From positions 1 to 8,641 of the forward strand of contig CAZIOB010000139.1 in NCBI GenBank assembly GCA_964540755.1: a DNA stretch of 8,641 bases, written 5' to 3'. This DNA is from JAAYJR01 sp964540755 (GTDB taxonomy: Bacteria > Bacteroidota > Bacteroidia > Bacteroidales > Prolixibacteraceae). The notes under the pieces were generated by a model. It saw nothing but the letters and a program-made list of their open reading frames with translations, was not told the origin of the DNA and did not search any database. Of this stretch, positions 1 to 6,513 are shown in pieces (positions within the stretch are counted from its first letter, which is position 1; every line of letters starts with the position of its first letter). Made by a program: the position numbers and the translations under genes.

Positions 1-255
1 CTTTTCCATGCAGAATATAATGACGGATGCAATATAGACATTGGAGAACAGCGGGTACTTGAGTCAAAGAGAGGAGTTCTTGATGATGCATCTAAAGAAC
101 AGACCGACGGAATACCGATCGTCCTGGAAGAGGGATATCATCCTTTCACGGTAGGCTACTTCCAGCGGATAGACAATGCGCATCTCAGATTATACTGGTC
201 AGGGCCCGGATTTACAAAACAACCTGTAAAAGCCCAGTTACTGTTTCATAAATAG
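1..255 (+). CDS. C-terminal fragment of a PA14-like domain protein (5' end outside window)
   Basis: The open frame runs from base 1 to a TAG at 253-255 and gives the last 84 residues of a larger protein. The tail resembles the second half of a PA14 domain: a strand with an IDIGEQRVL segment, then an IVLEEGYHPFTVGYFQ stretch, then LRLYWSGPGF and a closing AQLLF strand. PA14 is a carbohydrate-binding beta-sandwich often attached to the C-terminus of glycoside hydrolases (for example GH2, GH3, GH20) and other secreted proteins in Bacteroidota. The catalytic or other N-terminal part lies upstream, so the enzyme class cannot be told. The gene is followed by a hairpin terminator and is probably not co-transcribed with the sigma-SusCD block. 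The domain assignment is by recognition of conserved residues, not by a profile search. Confidence 0.7.
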   Translation, partial: LFHAEYNDGCNIDIGEQRVLESKRGVLDDASKEQTDGIPIVLEEGYHPFTVGYFQRIDNAHLRLYWSGPGFTKQPVKAQLLFHK

Positions 256-274
256 TGTGATTAAAAAATGATGT

Positions 275-303
275 AAAAAAACCGCGGTGGGATGCCGCGG
301 TTT
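275..303. terminator. Bidirectional rho-independent terminator between convergent genes
   Basis: AAACCGCGG (279-287) and CCGCGGTTT (295-303) form a perfect 9-bp, GC-rich stem with a 7-base loop. On the minus strand the stem runs into six T residues (complement of 275-280), a textbook terminator for the 330-800 gene. On the plus strand it ends in TTT followed by TATAATCATTTC, a weaker but plausible terminator for the PA14 gene that stops at 255. Confidence 0.85.
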
Positions 304-329
304 ATAATCATTTCTTTATTGCTGAAATT

Positions 330-800
330 CTAATTCAACAAATGCGCATACTGATCGTTCAGAAGATCAGGAAGATAACTGGCTATAAGGTCCAGGGCAG
401 TTGCATCGTCAACTGGATGAGGAGTAATGACCTTCTGTTGATTAACAGCTCCTGAATTGATTACCGCTTCATTGATTTCCAAAGGAATACATCTCCAGGA
501 ATTTTTAATCTTGCCTGTCCCGAATCCTTTTTGATTACAGGAATAACATACTTCAAAATATTCCGTGCTTACCAGATATACTGCACCATCATCCAAATTC
601 CGCTTTTTAACGGTTACAGGTGTTTCACAACCATCGTAGGTTATATTCCATACTTTTTCAACGCTCAGTTCCATATCAGGAATTTCTATCGCCTTAATTT
701 GATATTTCCGGGAATTACCCTGAAAATCAGCTGCACTGGCAAGGTATGATATAACAAAAAAGAAAACGAGGAATAAAGAAAATGTTTCAAATTTTTTCAT
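330..800 (-). CDS. Small secreted protein with four cysteines, function unknown
   Basis: This is a 156-residue protein read from an ATG at 800-798. It opens with a clear signal peptide: MKK, a hydrophobic core at about residues 7-20 (FSLFLVFFFVISYL) and an ASA-A junction near residue 23. The mature part of about 133 residues has cysteines at 58, 85, 88 and 104. The CYSC pair at 85-88 could form disulfides with the others in the periplasm or outside the cell, or bind a metal. The C-terminal third contains an ALDLIASYLPDLL stretch, probably helical. There is no lipobox cysteine and no C-terminal sorting domain. No catalytic motif or named family is recognised. It is divergent from the sigma factor gene, sharing the 131-base region 801-931, and convergent with the PA14 gene, from which a strong terminator separates it. 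It appears to be a single-gene transcript. No clear Shine-Dalgarno or TAnnTTTG element was found on its strand. Confidence 0.75.
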   Translation of the reverse strand: MKKFETFSLFLVFFFVISYLASAADFQGNSRKYQIKAIEIPDMELSVEKVWNITYDGCETPVTVKKRNLDDGAVYLVSTEYFEVCYSCNQKGFGTGKIKNSWRCIPLEINEAVINSGAVNQQKVITPHPVDDATALDLIASYLPDLLNDQYAHLLN

Positions 801-827
801 GGCTTTAATGATATTTTAATTATACAA

Positions 828-835
828 TAGTTTTG
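828..835 (+). promoter_or_regulatory. Candidate Bacteroidota -7 element upstream of the sigma gene
   Basis: TAGTTTTG matches the TAnnTTTG consensus for the -7 element of the Bacteroidota housekeeping sigma factor. It lies 97 bases before the sigma gene ATG, upstream of both palindromes. No convincing -33 TTTG was found at the expected distance, so this is tentative. The same eight bases recur at 1512-1519 inside the sigma gene, which shows how readily the motif appears by chance in A/T-rich DNA. Confidence 0.3.
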
Positions 836-870
836 TTTTCTGTTTATATACATAAAGAAAGACGCAGTGC

Positions 871-885
871 GTAACGAAACGTTAC
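871..885. repeat. 15-bp perfect palindrome, possible operator
   Basis: GTAACG-AAA-CGTTAC is a perfect inverted repeat with 6-base arms and a 3-base centre, in the space between the divergent 330-800 gene and the sigma gene. A short symmetrical site of this kind suits a dimeric regulator. A three-base loop makes an RNA hairpin possible but less likely. If 828-835 is the -7 element, the site lies just downstream of the transcription start, where a repressor would block elongation. Function is inferred only. Confidence 0.45.
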
Positions 886-887
886 AA

Positions 888-903
888 AAAAATTGCAATT
901 TTT
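888..903. repeat. 16-bp A/T-rich palindrome before the sigma gene
   Basis: AAAAATTGCAATTTTT is perfectly self-complementary and begins two bases after the GTAACG palindrome ends. It is followed by a run of nine T residues (907-915). Flanking A- and T-tracts suggest bent DNA or a binding site. Because the bases are mostly A and T, chance symmetry is more likely here than for the neighbouring site. Confidence 0.35.
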
Positions 904-931
904 ATCTTTTTTTTTACAATTTTACATCGAA

Positions 932-1540
932 ATGAAAAGGCAACCTGAGCTAAAAATATTATTATGGCGTATAGCACATGTTTCCGACGAAAAAGCATTT
1001 AAAAAACTTTTTGACATATACGCCGGCAGACTTTACCAGTTTGCATTTTCATTTATTAAAAACAAACAGATAGCTGAGGAAGCCGTTGCTGATGTATTTT
1101 TTAAAATATGGCTGAACAGAACCACTCTTCCGGACATTGAAAATATTAAAGCTTATCTTTTCAAAGCCACCTATAATACTTCATTAAATTATCTTGATGA
1201 AGCAAGAAGAAAAAAGGCTATGAGCCTTGACGATATTGAGGTCGGCCTCGATATGAACCTTGTATGTCCTGAAACAGAATTAATTAATAAAGAATTAAAA
1301 GGAAAGATTGAACAGGCGATTGAAACTTTGCCACCACGTTGTAAGATGATCTATAAACTGGCAAAAGTCGAACAAATGAAATACAAGGAGATAGCAACAC
1401 TGCTTGATATTTCTGTAAAAACTATTGACAACCAGCTGACAATTGCAATAAAAAAAATAGGTGAAGAGATCAAAATATATCTGGATGAGGATAGCAGGAG
1501 CGAAAAATCGTTAGTTTTGCTAAATCTGTTTATTCCCTGA
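932..1540 (+). CDS. ECF-type RNA polymerase sigma factor (sigma-70 family, Bacteroides-type)
   Basis: The product has 202 residues from the ATG at 932. Region 2 lies at about residues 20-88 (core binding and -10 recognition) and contains KAFKKLFDIYAGRLYQFAF and the AEEAVADVFFKIW helix. Region 4 lies at about 123-176 (-35 recognition), with the ETLPPRCKMIYKLAKVE opening and a helix-turn-helix at YKEIATLLDISVKTIDNQL. This order and the length near 200 residues are typical of the Bacteroidota ECF sigma factors paired with FecR anti-sigma proteins. The frame is open back to a TTG at 893, but that codon sits inside a palindrome and would add a low-complexity hydrophobic stretch (QFLSFFLQFY), so ATG 932 is preferred. 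It should direct transcription of susC/susD when released by the FecR protein encoded next. No Shine-Dalgarno sequence is visible, as is usual in this phylum. Confidence 0.93.
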   Translation: MKRQPELKILLWRIAHVSDEKAFKKLFDIYAGRLYQFAFSFIKNKQIAEEAVADVFFKIWLNRTTLPDIENIKAYLFKATYNTSLNYLDEARRKKAMSLDDIEVGLDMNLVCPETELINKELKGKIEQAIETLPPRCKMIYKLAKVEQMKYKEIATLLDISVKTIDNQLTIAIKKIGEEIKIYLDEDSRSEKSLVLLNLFIP

Positions 1541-1855
1541 TGAAACTTTAAAATTTTTCTGATGATCCTAAATTATAATGAATTTAAATTAAATAAAATC
1601 TGCTGTAATTCGGGTACATGAAGAAATCAAAAACTAAATCATCTGATAATATAGCTACTTTCATGTAATAAAATTTATCATCTCTGTATCCAAAAAACCA
1701 AATAATTTATGAAATATCTTGTAGAGAGGTGACCTATTATCTCTTCGAAAACATCATTATTAAAAACCAAAAGAAAAATTTTTCTGAATAATTATGGTGA
1801 TTCATTTAGGGGATTCTTAAATAATATCTGTTATTGCATGTATAAAAGGAGATAA
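1541..1855. other. 315-base non-coding spacer between sigma and anti-sigma genes
   Basis: No credible gene is present on either strand; the longest ATG-started frames here are only a few to about 16 codons. The stretch is strongly A/T-rich. It contains a 14-bp palindrome AGAAAAATTTTTCT (1772-1785), a 13-base direct repeat AAAATTTTTCTGA (1550-1562 and 1775-1787) and a weak fold around 1723-1744 (AGAG/CTCT enclosing AGGT/ACCT). No terminator with a GC stem is seen after the sigma gene. No clear TAnnTTTG promoter for fecR is seen within the spacer, although TAGTTTTG occurs at 1512-1519 just before it. Confidence 0.6.
1845..1851 (+). promoter_or_regulatory. Strong Shine-Dalgarno-like site for the fecR-type gene
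   Basis: AAAGGAG lies four bases before the ATG at 1856. It is the only gene start in the window with such a purine-rich site; the sigma, susC and susD starts have none. It supports ATG 1856 as the true start and suggests that anti-sigma translation is set independently of the sigma gene. Confidence 0.6.
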
Positions 1856-2860
1856 ATGAACGAAAATCATATCTGGGATATCATTGCAAGGAAATTATGT
1901 GGAGAAATATCCAGCCAGGAAAATTTTGAGCTCAAAGAATGGGAGAACAAGAATAAACTCAATTCGGGCATATTTAACCGGTTGGTTGAGATATGGAATT
2001 ACAGTCCCATAATCCGAAAAAAAACATCCGGGATATATAAAATCTTTAAGAACCGTATAAATCATCATAATAAATCACATAAATTAAATCTGTTCTATTA
2101 TTTTACCAGGATTGCTGCCGTGTTATTCATAATAATTGGTACAGCAATCCTGATAAATTACTTTTACCCTTCCAAATCGAATGATACAATAACATACCAG
2201 GAAATTGCTGTACCAAAAGGGAGCAGAACCTTCATAATTCTCCCCGACGGCTCAAAAGCATGGATCTCGAATAACTCAAAAATAAAATATCCCGACAGGT
2301 TTAACAAAGAAGCCCGTGAGCTTTTCCTGACAGGAGAAGCATATTTTGAAGTCAAGCATAATACAAAAAAACCTTTTATTGTGAATATCGGATTAGACAG
2401 AATTAAGGTTTTAGGCACAAAATTCTCCATATCTGCCTATCCTGAGGATGATATGATCAGGGCAGACCTCCTTTCAGGTAATATAAGGCTGGATATTAAA
2501 ACAGGCAAAGATGGTAGCAAATACAGATCATACGCAGTAAAACCCTCTCATAGTTTAGTTTATCAAAAAACCTCCGGAGATGTATCTTCATCAGCCATCC
2601 CGGAAGGTTTTTTTGATTACTGGGAAAAAGGCATTTATGCATTCACTGATGAGAGTCTTGAAAAACTTGCTCAAAAAATTGACCGCATTTATAATGTAGA
2701 AATTATATTTGAAAATGACTTTCTTAAAACAAAGCGTTTTAGCGGTAGTATAAGCATCGATGACAATATATTCACTTTTATGGAAGCGGTTAAACGCACC
2801 AGTCTGGAACCCATCGATTACAAGTATGAAGACAAAAAAATTTATATTTATTTAAAATAA
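1856..2860 (+). CDS. FecR-family anti-sigma factor with DUF4974-type C-terminus
   Basis: This is a 334-residue inner-membrane protein of the usual length for its family. Residues 1 to about 80 form the cytoplasmic anti-sigma part that holds the ECF factor. One transmembrane segment spans about 85-103 (RIAAVLFIIIGTAILINYF). The periplasmic FecR domain runs from about 115 to 215, with the hallmarks VPKGSRTFIILPDGSKAWISNNSK cut here into VPKGSRTFIILPDGS and AWISNNS, then FLTGEAYFEVKH, PFIVN and KVLGTKFSI. The C-terminal domain, about 255-332, starts at YWEKGIYAFTDESLEKLA and matches the DUF4974 pattern. In this family the periplasmic part contacts the STN domain of a partner outer-membrane transporter, here the SusC protein encoded next, and the signal frees the sigma factor. 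The gene is 315 bases from sigma and 132 bases from susC. No key segment appears to be missing. Confidence 0.93.
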   Translation: MNENHIWDIIARKLCGEISSQENFELKEWENKNKLNSGIFNRLVEIWNYSPIIRKKTSGIYKIFKNRINHHNKSHKLNLFYYFTRIAAVLFIIIGTAILINYFYPSKSNDTITYQEIAVPKGSRTFIILPDGSKAWISNNSKIKYPDRFNKEARELFLTGEAYFEVKHNTKKPFIVNIGLDRIKVLGTKFSISAYPEDDMIRADLLSGNIRLDIKTGKDGSKYRSYAVKPSHSLVYQKTSGDVSSSAIPEGFFDYWEKGIYAFTDESLEKLAQKIDRIYNVEIIFENDFLKTKRFSGSISIDDNIFTFMEAVKRTSLEPIDYKYEDKKIYIYLK

Positions 2861-2899
2861 AATTATAAATGCCTATGTAAAAAATAATATTAAGAAAAA

Positions 2900-2927
2900 G
2901 GCGGAAAATGCTCCACCATTTCCCGCC
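2900..2927 (+). promoter_or_regulatory. GC-rich hairpin in the fecR-susC intergenic region
   Basis: GGCGGAAAATG (2900-2910) pairs with CATTTCCCGCC (2917-2927) in an 11-bp stem with one A-C mismatch and a 6-base loop. No T run follows on the plus strand (GGGATCAATT), so it is not a classical terminator. It could be a leaky terminator, an RNA-processing or stability element, or part of the ECF-responsive control region. The choice cannot be made from sequence. Confidence 0.55.
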
Positions 2928-2943
2928 GGGATCAATTTATAAA

Positions 2944-2965
2944 TGATAGCAGTATATGGCTATCA
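2944..2965 (+). repeat. 7-bp inverted repeat just upstream of susC
   Basis: TGATAGC (2944-2950) and GCTATCA (2959-2965) are perfect inverted repeats around the 8-base centre AGTATATG. The site ends 27 bases before the susC ATG. It may be a DNA-binding site or an mRNA hairpin in the susC leader. It follows the larger hairpin after 16 bases, so the two could act together. Confidence 0.5.
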
Positions 2966-2992
2966 CAGTTAAAAACTAATCGTTTCAAAATT

Positions 2993-5900
2993 ATGAAAAA
3001 ATTAAAAACAAAAGAAGGAATATTTATTCCTTTAAAAAAAATGCTGCTTATGGCAAAGCTGACAATGTTCTTAATGATTTTAGGGCTGTTGCAGGTTTCT
3101 GCGGAGAGTTACTCCCAGACAGCCAAATTGAGAATTAAGATGAACAATGTTCCCATTGTTGAAGTATTCAGTGAAATTGAGAGGATAAGCCAGTTCAGGT
3201 TTTTCTACGACAACGATCTTGTGGACCTTTCCCAGAAAGTATCAATAGATGCGGAAAGTGAGCTCATCACAGATATATTAGATGAGATTTTCCTGGATAC
3301 TGACCTGCATTATGAAGTCATGGACAGATTCATCCTGGTTAAATCACCAGATTCAAAACAAATGCTATCCGTGAGAAACAGATTCATGCAACAGCAACGG
3401 ATCGTTTCAGGGAGAGTCACCGATAGCGGCGGTCAGCCACTACCGGGTGTATCAATAATAATAAAAGGCACAGCACAGGGGACTATTACCGATGCCGACG
3501 GGCAATATTCCGTTACAAATCTTCCGGCTAATGCCACGCTGGTATTCTCATTTATTGGAATGAAAACCCAGGAGGTAGTTGTTGGAAACCAAACCAGTGT
3601 TAATATAACAATGGAGGAGGATGTAATCGGTATCGAGGAGGTTGTAGCGATTGGATATGGTACGAAGAAAAAAGCAAATTTAACAGGTGCAGTTGACATG
3701 GTATCATATGATGTTTTGGAAAATCGGCCAATGAAAAACCTGGGAGAAGGGTTGCAGGGTTTAATCCCGAATTTAAACATCACTGTACCAAGCGGGAAGC
3801 CGTCTGTTTCACCATCTTTTAATATCAGGGGCTATACATCCATAAATGGTGGTTCTCCACTAATTATAGTAGATGGGACACCAATGGACCTTGATATGAT
3901 AAATTTTGAAGATGTGGAAAGTATCTCTGTTTTAAAAGATGCTTCTTCAGCTGCAATTTACGGTGCAAGAGCGCCATACGGAGTAGTACTGGTAACAACA
4001 AAATCAGGAAAAGCCGGCGACCTGCAAATAAATTATAGCGCTAATTTTCAACTAAACAGGGCAACAGAAATTCCTGAATTTATTGAATCCTATCCTTTGG
4101 TACTTGAAACAAATGCTGCATGGAAAATGGCTACAGGCTCACCATTATATACCGACCAGCAGGTTGAGTGGGTCAGACAATATTATGAAGACCCTGAAAA
4201 CACTCCTGTATATCACATAGGTGATGATGGAAGGATATTCTGGAATGGAAATCACAAACCTATGGAACGATTACTGAGTGATTGGTATCCCGGCCATAAA
4301 CATACACTATCCCTTAGCGGAGGCACGGATAAAATGTTGTATTATGCTTCTGCAGGATATCAGAATAACGATGGTATTTTTGAAATAAATACCGATAAAT
4401 TTAAGCAGTACAATACCCTTTTAAAGCTTGAAAACACGATAAAGGGATGGTTTAAAACCGGAATCCAACTTTCATATAATAAAAATAATTATAATGAGCC
4501 ATTCCCTTACCTGGAAAGTGGCTCGGGCACATACGAATATTATCCCGGACGTGGAAATGTTCCTTCATACCACCTTGTAAAAAACTGGCGTAACTTCCCT
4601 GTAGGGGCGCCTCTGTTTACTACAGATGATATGCCTTGCGGAGCAGGTATTCCCATTGGTGAAACTGATGCTGAGTATTTCGTTGGCGGAAGGCAGATAT
4701 CTGTTGGAGAAACCAGCTATATAAAATTATATAATGAAATGAACCTGTTGAAAGGATTGATCATTCATACTGATTTTTCATATCGCAATAACAGTACTTT
4801 CGTTAAAGGTGAAAAAATACCTGTTGATTTTATTATGTATGACTTTAATGCTTTTTCACAGGGATGGACTCAGCCGGGATATGTTGCGCGCCAGTATGAT
4901 GACAGAGATTATTATTCCTTTAATAGTTATGCCGATTACAAAATTCAATTTGGGAATCATCAGATAAATGGAATAATCGGTTTTAACCAGGAGTGGTTAA
5001 AATATGCCTCATTATGGGGACAAGGAAATGAAATTATTTCTTCCAATTTGCCGGTAATAAGACTTACTTCAGGGGAACAATTTACAAGGGATACAGACGG
5101 CCACTGGGCTATTCGTGGTTCTTTTTTCAGGTTTTCATATGACTATAAGCAAAAATATTTATTGGAGATAAACGGCCGTTATGACGGAACATCAAAATTC
5201 CCTCCTGAAAGCAGATACGCAGTTTTTCCTTCTTTTTCTGCAGCATGGAGAATTTCTGAAGAAGCTTTTTTCAATCCTTTGACAAGTATAATTAATAATG
5301 CAAAATTAAGGGCCTCTTATGGAAGTCTGGGGAATCAGAATGTTGCAAACTATTTTTACATTCCTTCTATGAGCGTTACCTCCCAGATAAATTATATTAT
5401 GGGAAATTCCACACCTTTGGGAGTAAATAATCCGGGATTGGTAAGTGCCGATTTAACATGGGAAAAAACAACAACTCTAAACTTTGGCATTGACCTGGCT
5501 TTGTGGAATAAATTGAATGTAAGTTACGACTGGTTCCAAAGAAATACCACAGACATGTTAACTGCCGGCCAGGCTTTGCCTGCACTTCTTGGAACCTCTG
5601 TTCCACGGGAAAATAATGCAGAAATGCAAACTGTCGGCTGGGAATTTATTTTAGGATATAGTGGAAAAAGCAATTATGGATTATTATATAATATTGATTT
5701 TGTATTATCTGACTATCAGGGAACCATTACAAAATTTGACGGGAATCCCAATAAATTGGTCACTACATATTATGAAGGCCAGAAATTGGGAGAGATATGG
5801 GGTTATGAAACAGCAGGCCTGTTTCAAAGTTTAGATGAGGTAAAAAATTCGGCAAATCAAAATCAACTTGGAAATGCAGGAAGATGGCGTCCCGGTGAAG

Positions 5901-6502
5901 TTCGTTATTCAGACCTGAATGATGATGGTGTAATCAACTGGGGAGACAATACCCTGGAAAATCCCGGAGACCGTAAGATAATTGGAAACTCTACTCCCAG
6001 ATATAGCTTTGGAGTGAACTCAAAATTTCAATATAAAGGTTTTGATTTAGCCTTGTTTTTTCAAGGGGTAGGAAAAAAGGATGTAATCCCTTCCAGTGTA
6101 TCTGAAGAAGGTAAACTTTTCTGGGGGCTTATAGCTCAAAATTTTGCCAACGTGAGAAAAGAATATTACGAAAACAGATGGTCAGAGGATAATCCTGATG
6201 CTTATTATCCTGTAAGTAACAGGAACTCCGCATGGAACAGATTGCCTCAAACCCGTTATCTTCAAAGTGGGGCTTACGTCAGGTTGAAAAATATTACAAT
6301 TGGCTATACGGTTCCCAAAATGGTTGTTGATAAAATGCATATTTCCAAACTCTATATTTATTTAAGTGGACAAAATCTATGGGAATTAACCTCTTTACCT
6401 CCTGGATTTGATCCGGAATCTTTAAGAAATCAATCTGAATTCACTGGTCAGGAATACCCGTTTACCCGTGTTTATTCAATTGGAATTAACTTAAACCTTT
6501 AA
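2993..6502 (+). CDS. susC: SusC/RagA-family TonB-dependent outer-membrane transporter with N-terminal STN signalling domain
   Basis: This is a 1169-residue outer-membrane transporter, longer than a plain SusC because of an extra signalling domain. Order: signal peptide about 1-37 (KMLLMAKLTMFLMILGLLQVSA); STN domain about 43-117 (KLRIKMNNVPIVEVFSEIE, FRFFYDNDL); carboxypeptidase-regulatory-like domain about 137-210 (VSGRVTDSGGQPLPGVSIIIK, shown as VSGRVTD and PGVSIIIKGT); EEVVAIGYG motif near 215-223; plug about 225-340, with the SusC signature VESISVLKDASSAAIYGARA near 308-327; then the beta-barrel, ending in YSIGINLNL, a terminal strand with the aromatic/hydrophobic pattern used for barrel assembly. 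It should import oligosaccharides with SusD using TonB energy. The STN domain is the part that, in FecA-like systems, contacts FecR, which fits the upstream sigma/FecR pair. ATG 2993 is the first start; internal ATGs at residues 17-20 region leave a shorter but still workable signal peptide. No frameshift is visible. The symbol is a family label; substrate is unknown. Confidence 0.95.
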   Translation: MKKLKTKEGIFIPLKKMLLMAKLTMFLMILGLLQVSAESYSQTAKLRIKMNNVPIVEVFSEIERISQFRFFYDNDLVDLSQKVSIDAESELITDILDEIFLDTDLHYEVMDRFILVKSPDSKQMLSVRNRFMQQQRIVSGRVTDSGGQPLPGVSIIIKGTAQGTITDADGQYSVTNLPANATLVFSFIGMKTQEVVVGNQTSVNITMEEDVIGIEEVVAIGYGTKKKANLTGAVDMVSYDVLENRPMKNLGEGLQGLIPNLNITVPSGKPSVSPSFNIRGYTSINGGSPLIIVDGTPMDLDMINFEDVESISVLKDASSAAIYGARAPYGVVLVTTKSGKAGDLQINYSANFQLNRATEIPEFIESYPLVLETNAAWKMATGSPLYTDQQVEWVRQYYEDPENTPVYHIGDDGRIFWNGNHKPMERLLSDWYPGHKHTLSLSGGTDKMLYYASAGYQNNDGIFEINTDKFKQYNTLLKLENTIKGWFKTGIQLSYNKNNYNEPFPYLESGSGTYEYYPGRGNVPSYHLVKNWRNFPVGAPLFTTDDMPCGAGIPIGETDAEYFVGGRQISVGETSYIKLYNEMNLLKGLIIHTDFSYRNNSTFVKGEKIPVDFIMYDFNAFSQGWTQPGYVARQYDDRDYYSFNSYADYKIQFGNHQINGIIGFNQEWLKYASLWGQGNEIISSNLPVIRLTSGEQFTRDTDGHWAIRGSFFRFSYDYKQKYLLEINGRYDGTSKFPPESRYAVFPSFSAAWRISEEAFFNPLTSIINNAKLRASYGSLGNQNVANYFYIPSMSVTSQINYIMGNSTPLGVNNPGLVSADLTWEKTTTLNFGIDLALWNKLNVSYDWFQRNTTDMLTAGQALPALLGTSVPRENNAEMQTVGWEFILGYSGKSNYGLLYNIDFVLSDYQGTITKFDGNPNKLVTTYYEGQKLGEIWGYETAGLFQSLDEVKNSANQNQLGNAGRWRPGEVRYSDLNDDGVINWGDNTLENPGDRKIIGNSTPRYSFGVNSKFQYKGFDLALFFQGVGKKDVIPSSVSEEGKLFWGLIAQNFANVRKEYYENRWSEDNPDAYYPVSNRNSAWNRLPQTRYLQSGAYVRLKNITIGYTVPKMVVDKMHISKLYIYLSGQNLWELTSLPPGFDPESLRNQSEFTGQEYPFTRVYSIGINLNL

Positions 6503-6513
6503 AATTTACTAAA

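Noticed and set aside
531..749. Plus-strand open frame of 72 codons opposite the secreted-protein gene
   Set aside because: It lies wholly inside the minus-strand gene with the convincing signal peptide and shows no domain or start signal of its own.
893..931. Upstream TTG start giving a 215-residue sigma factor
   Set aside because: The TTG is the centre of a perfect A/T palindrome, the added residues are low-complexity hydrophobic, and ATG 932 gives a normal ECF N-terminus.
1512..1519. Second TAGTTTTG match as a promoter for fecR
   Set aside because: It lies in the sigma coding sequence, has no -33 partner, and is more than 300 bases from the fecR start; chance occurrence is likely.
1619..1669. 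Possible 16-codon peptide in the sigma-fecR gap
   Set aside because: Too short, no ribosome site, and composition is what A/T-rich DNA gives by chance.
1550..1787. 13-base direct repeat AAAATTTTTCTGA as insertion-element target duplication
   Set aside because: The repeat is A/T-rich, and the enclosed 212 bases have no transposase, terminal inverted repeats or other mobile-element trait.
3433..3783. Minus-strand open frame of 116 codons inside susC
   Set aside because: A shadow of the conserved carboxypeptidase-like and plug coding sequence; no family resemblance.
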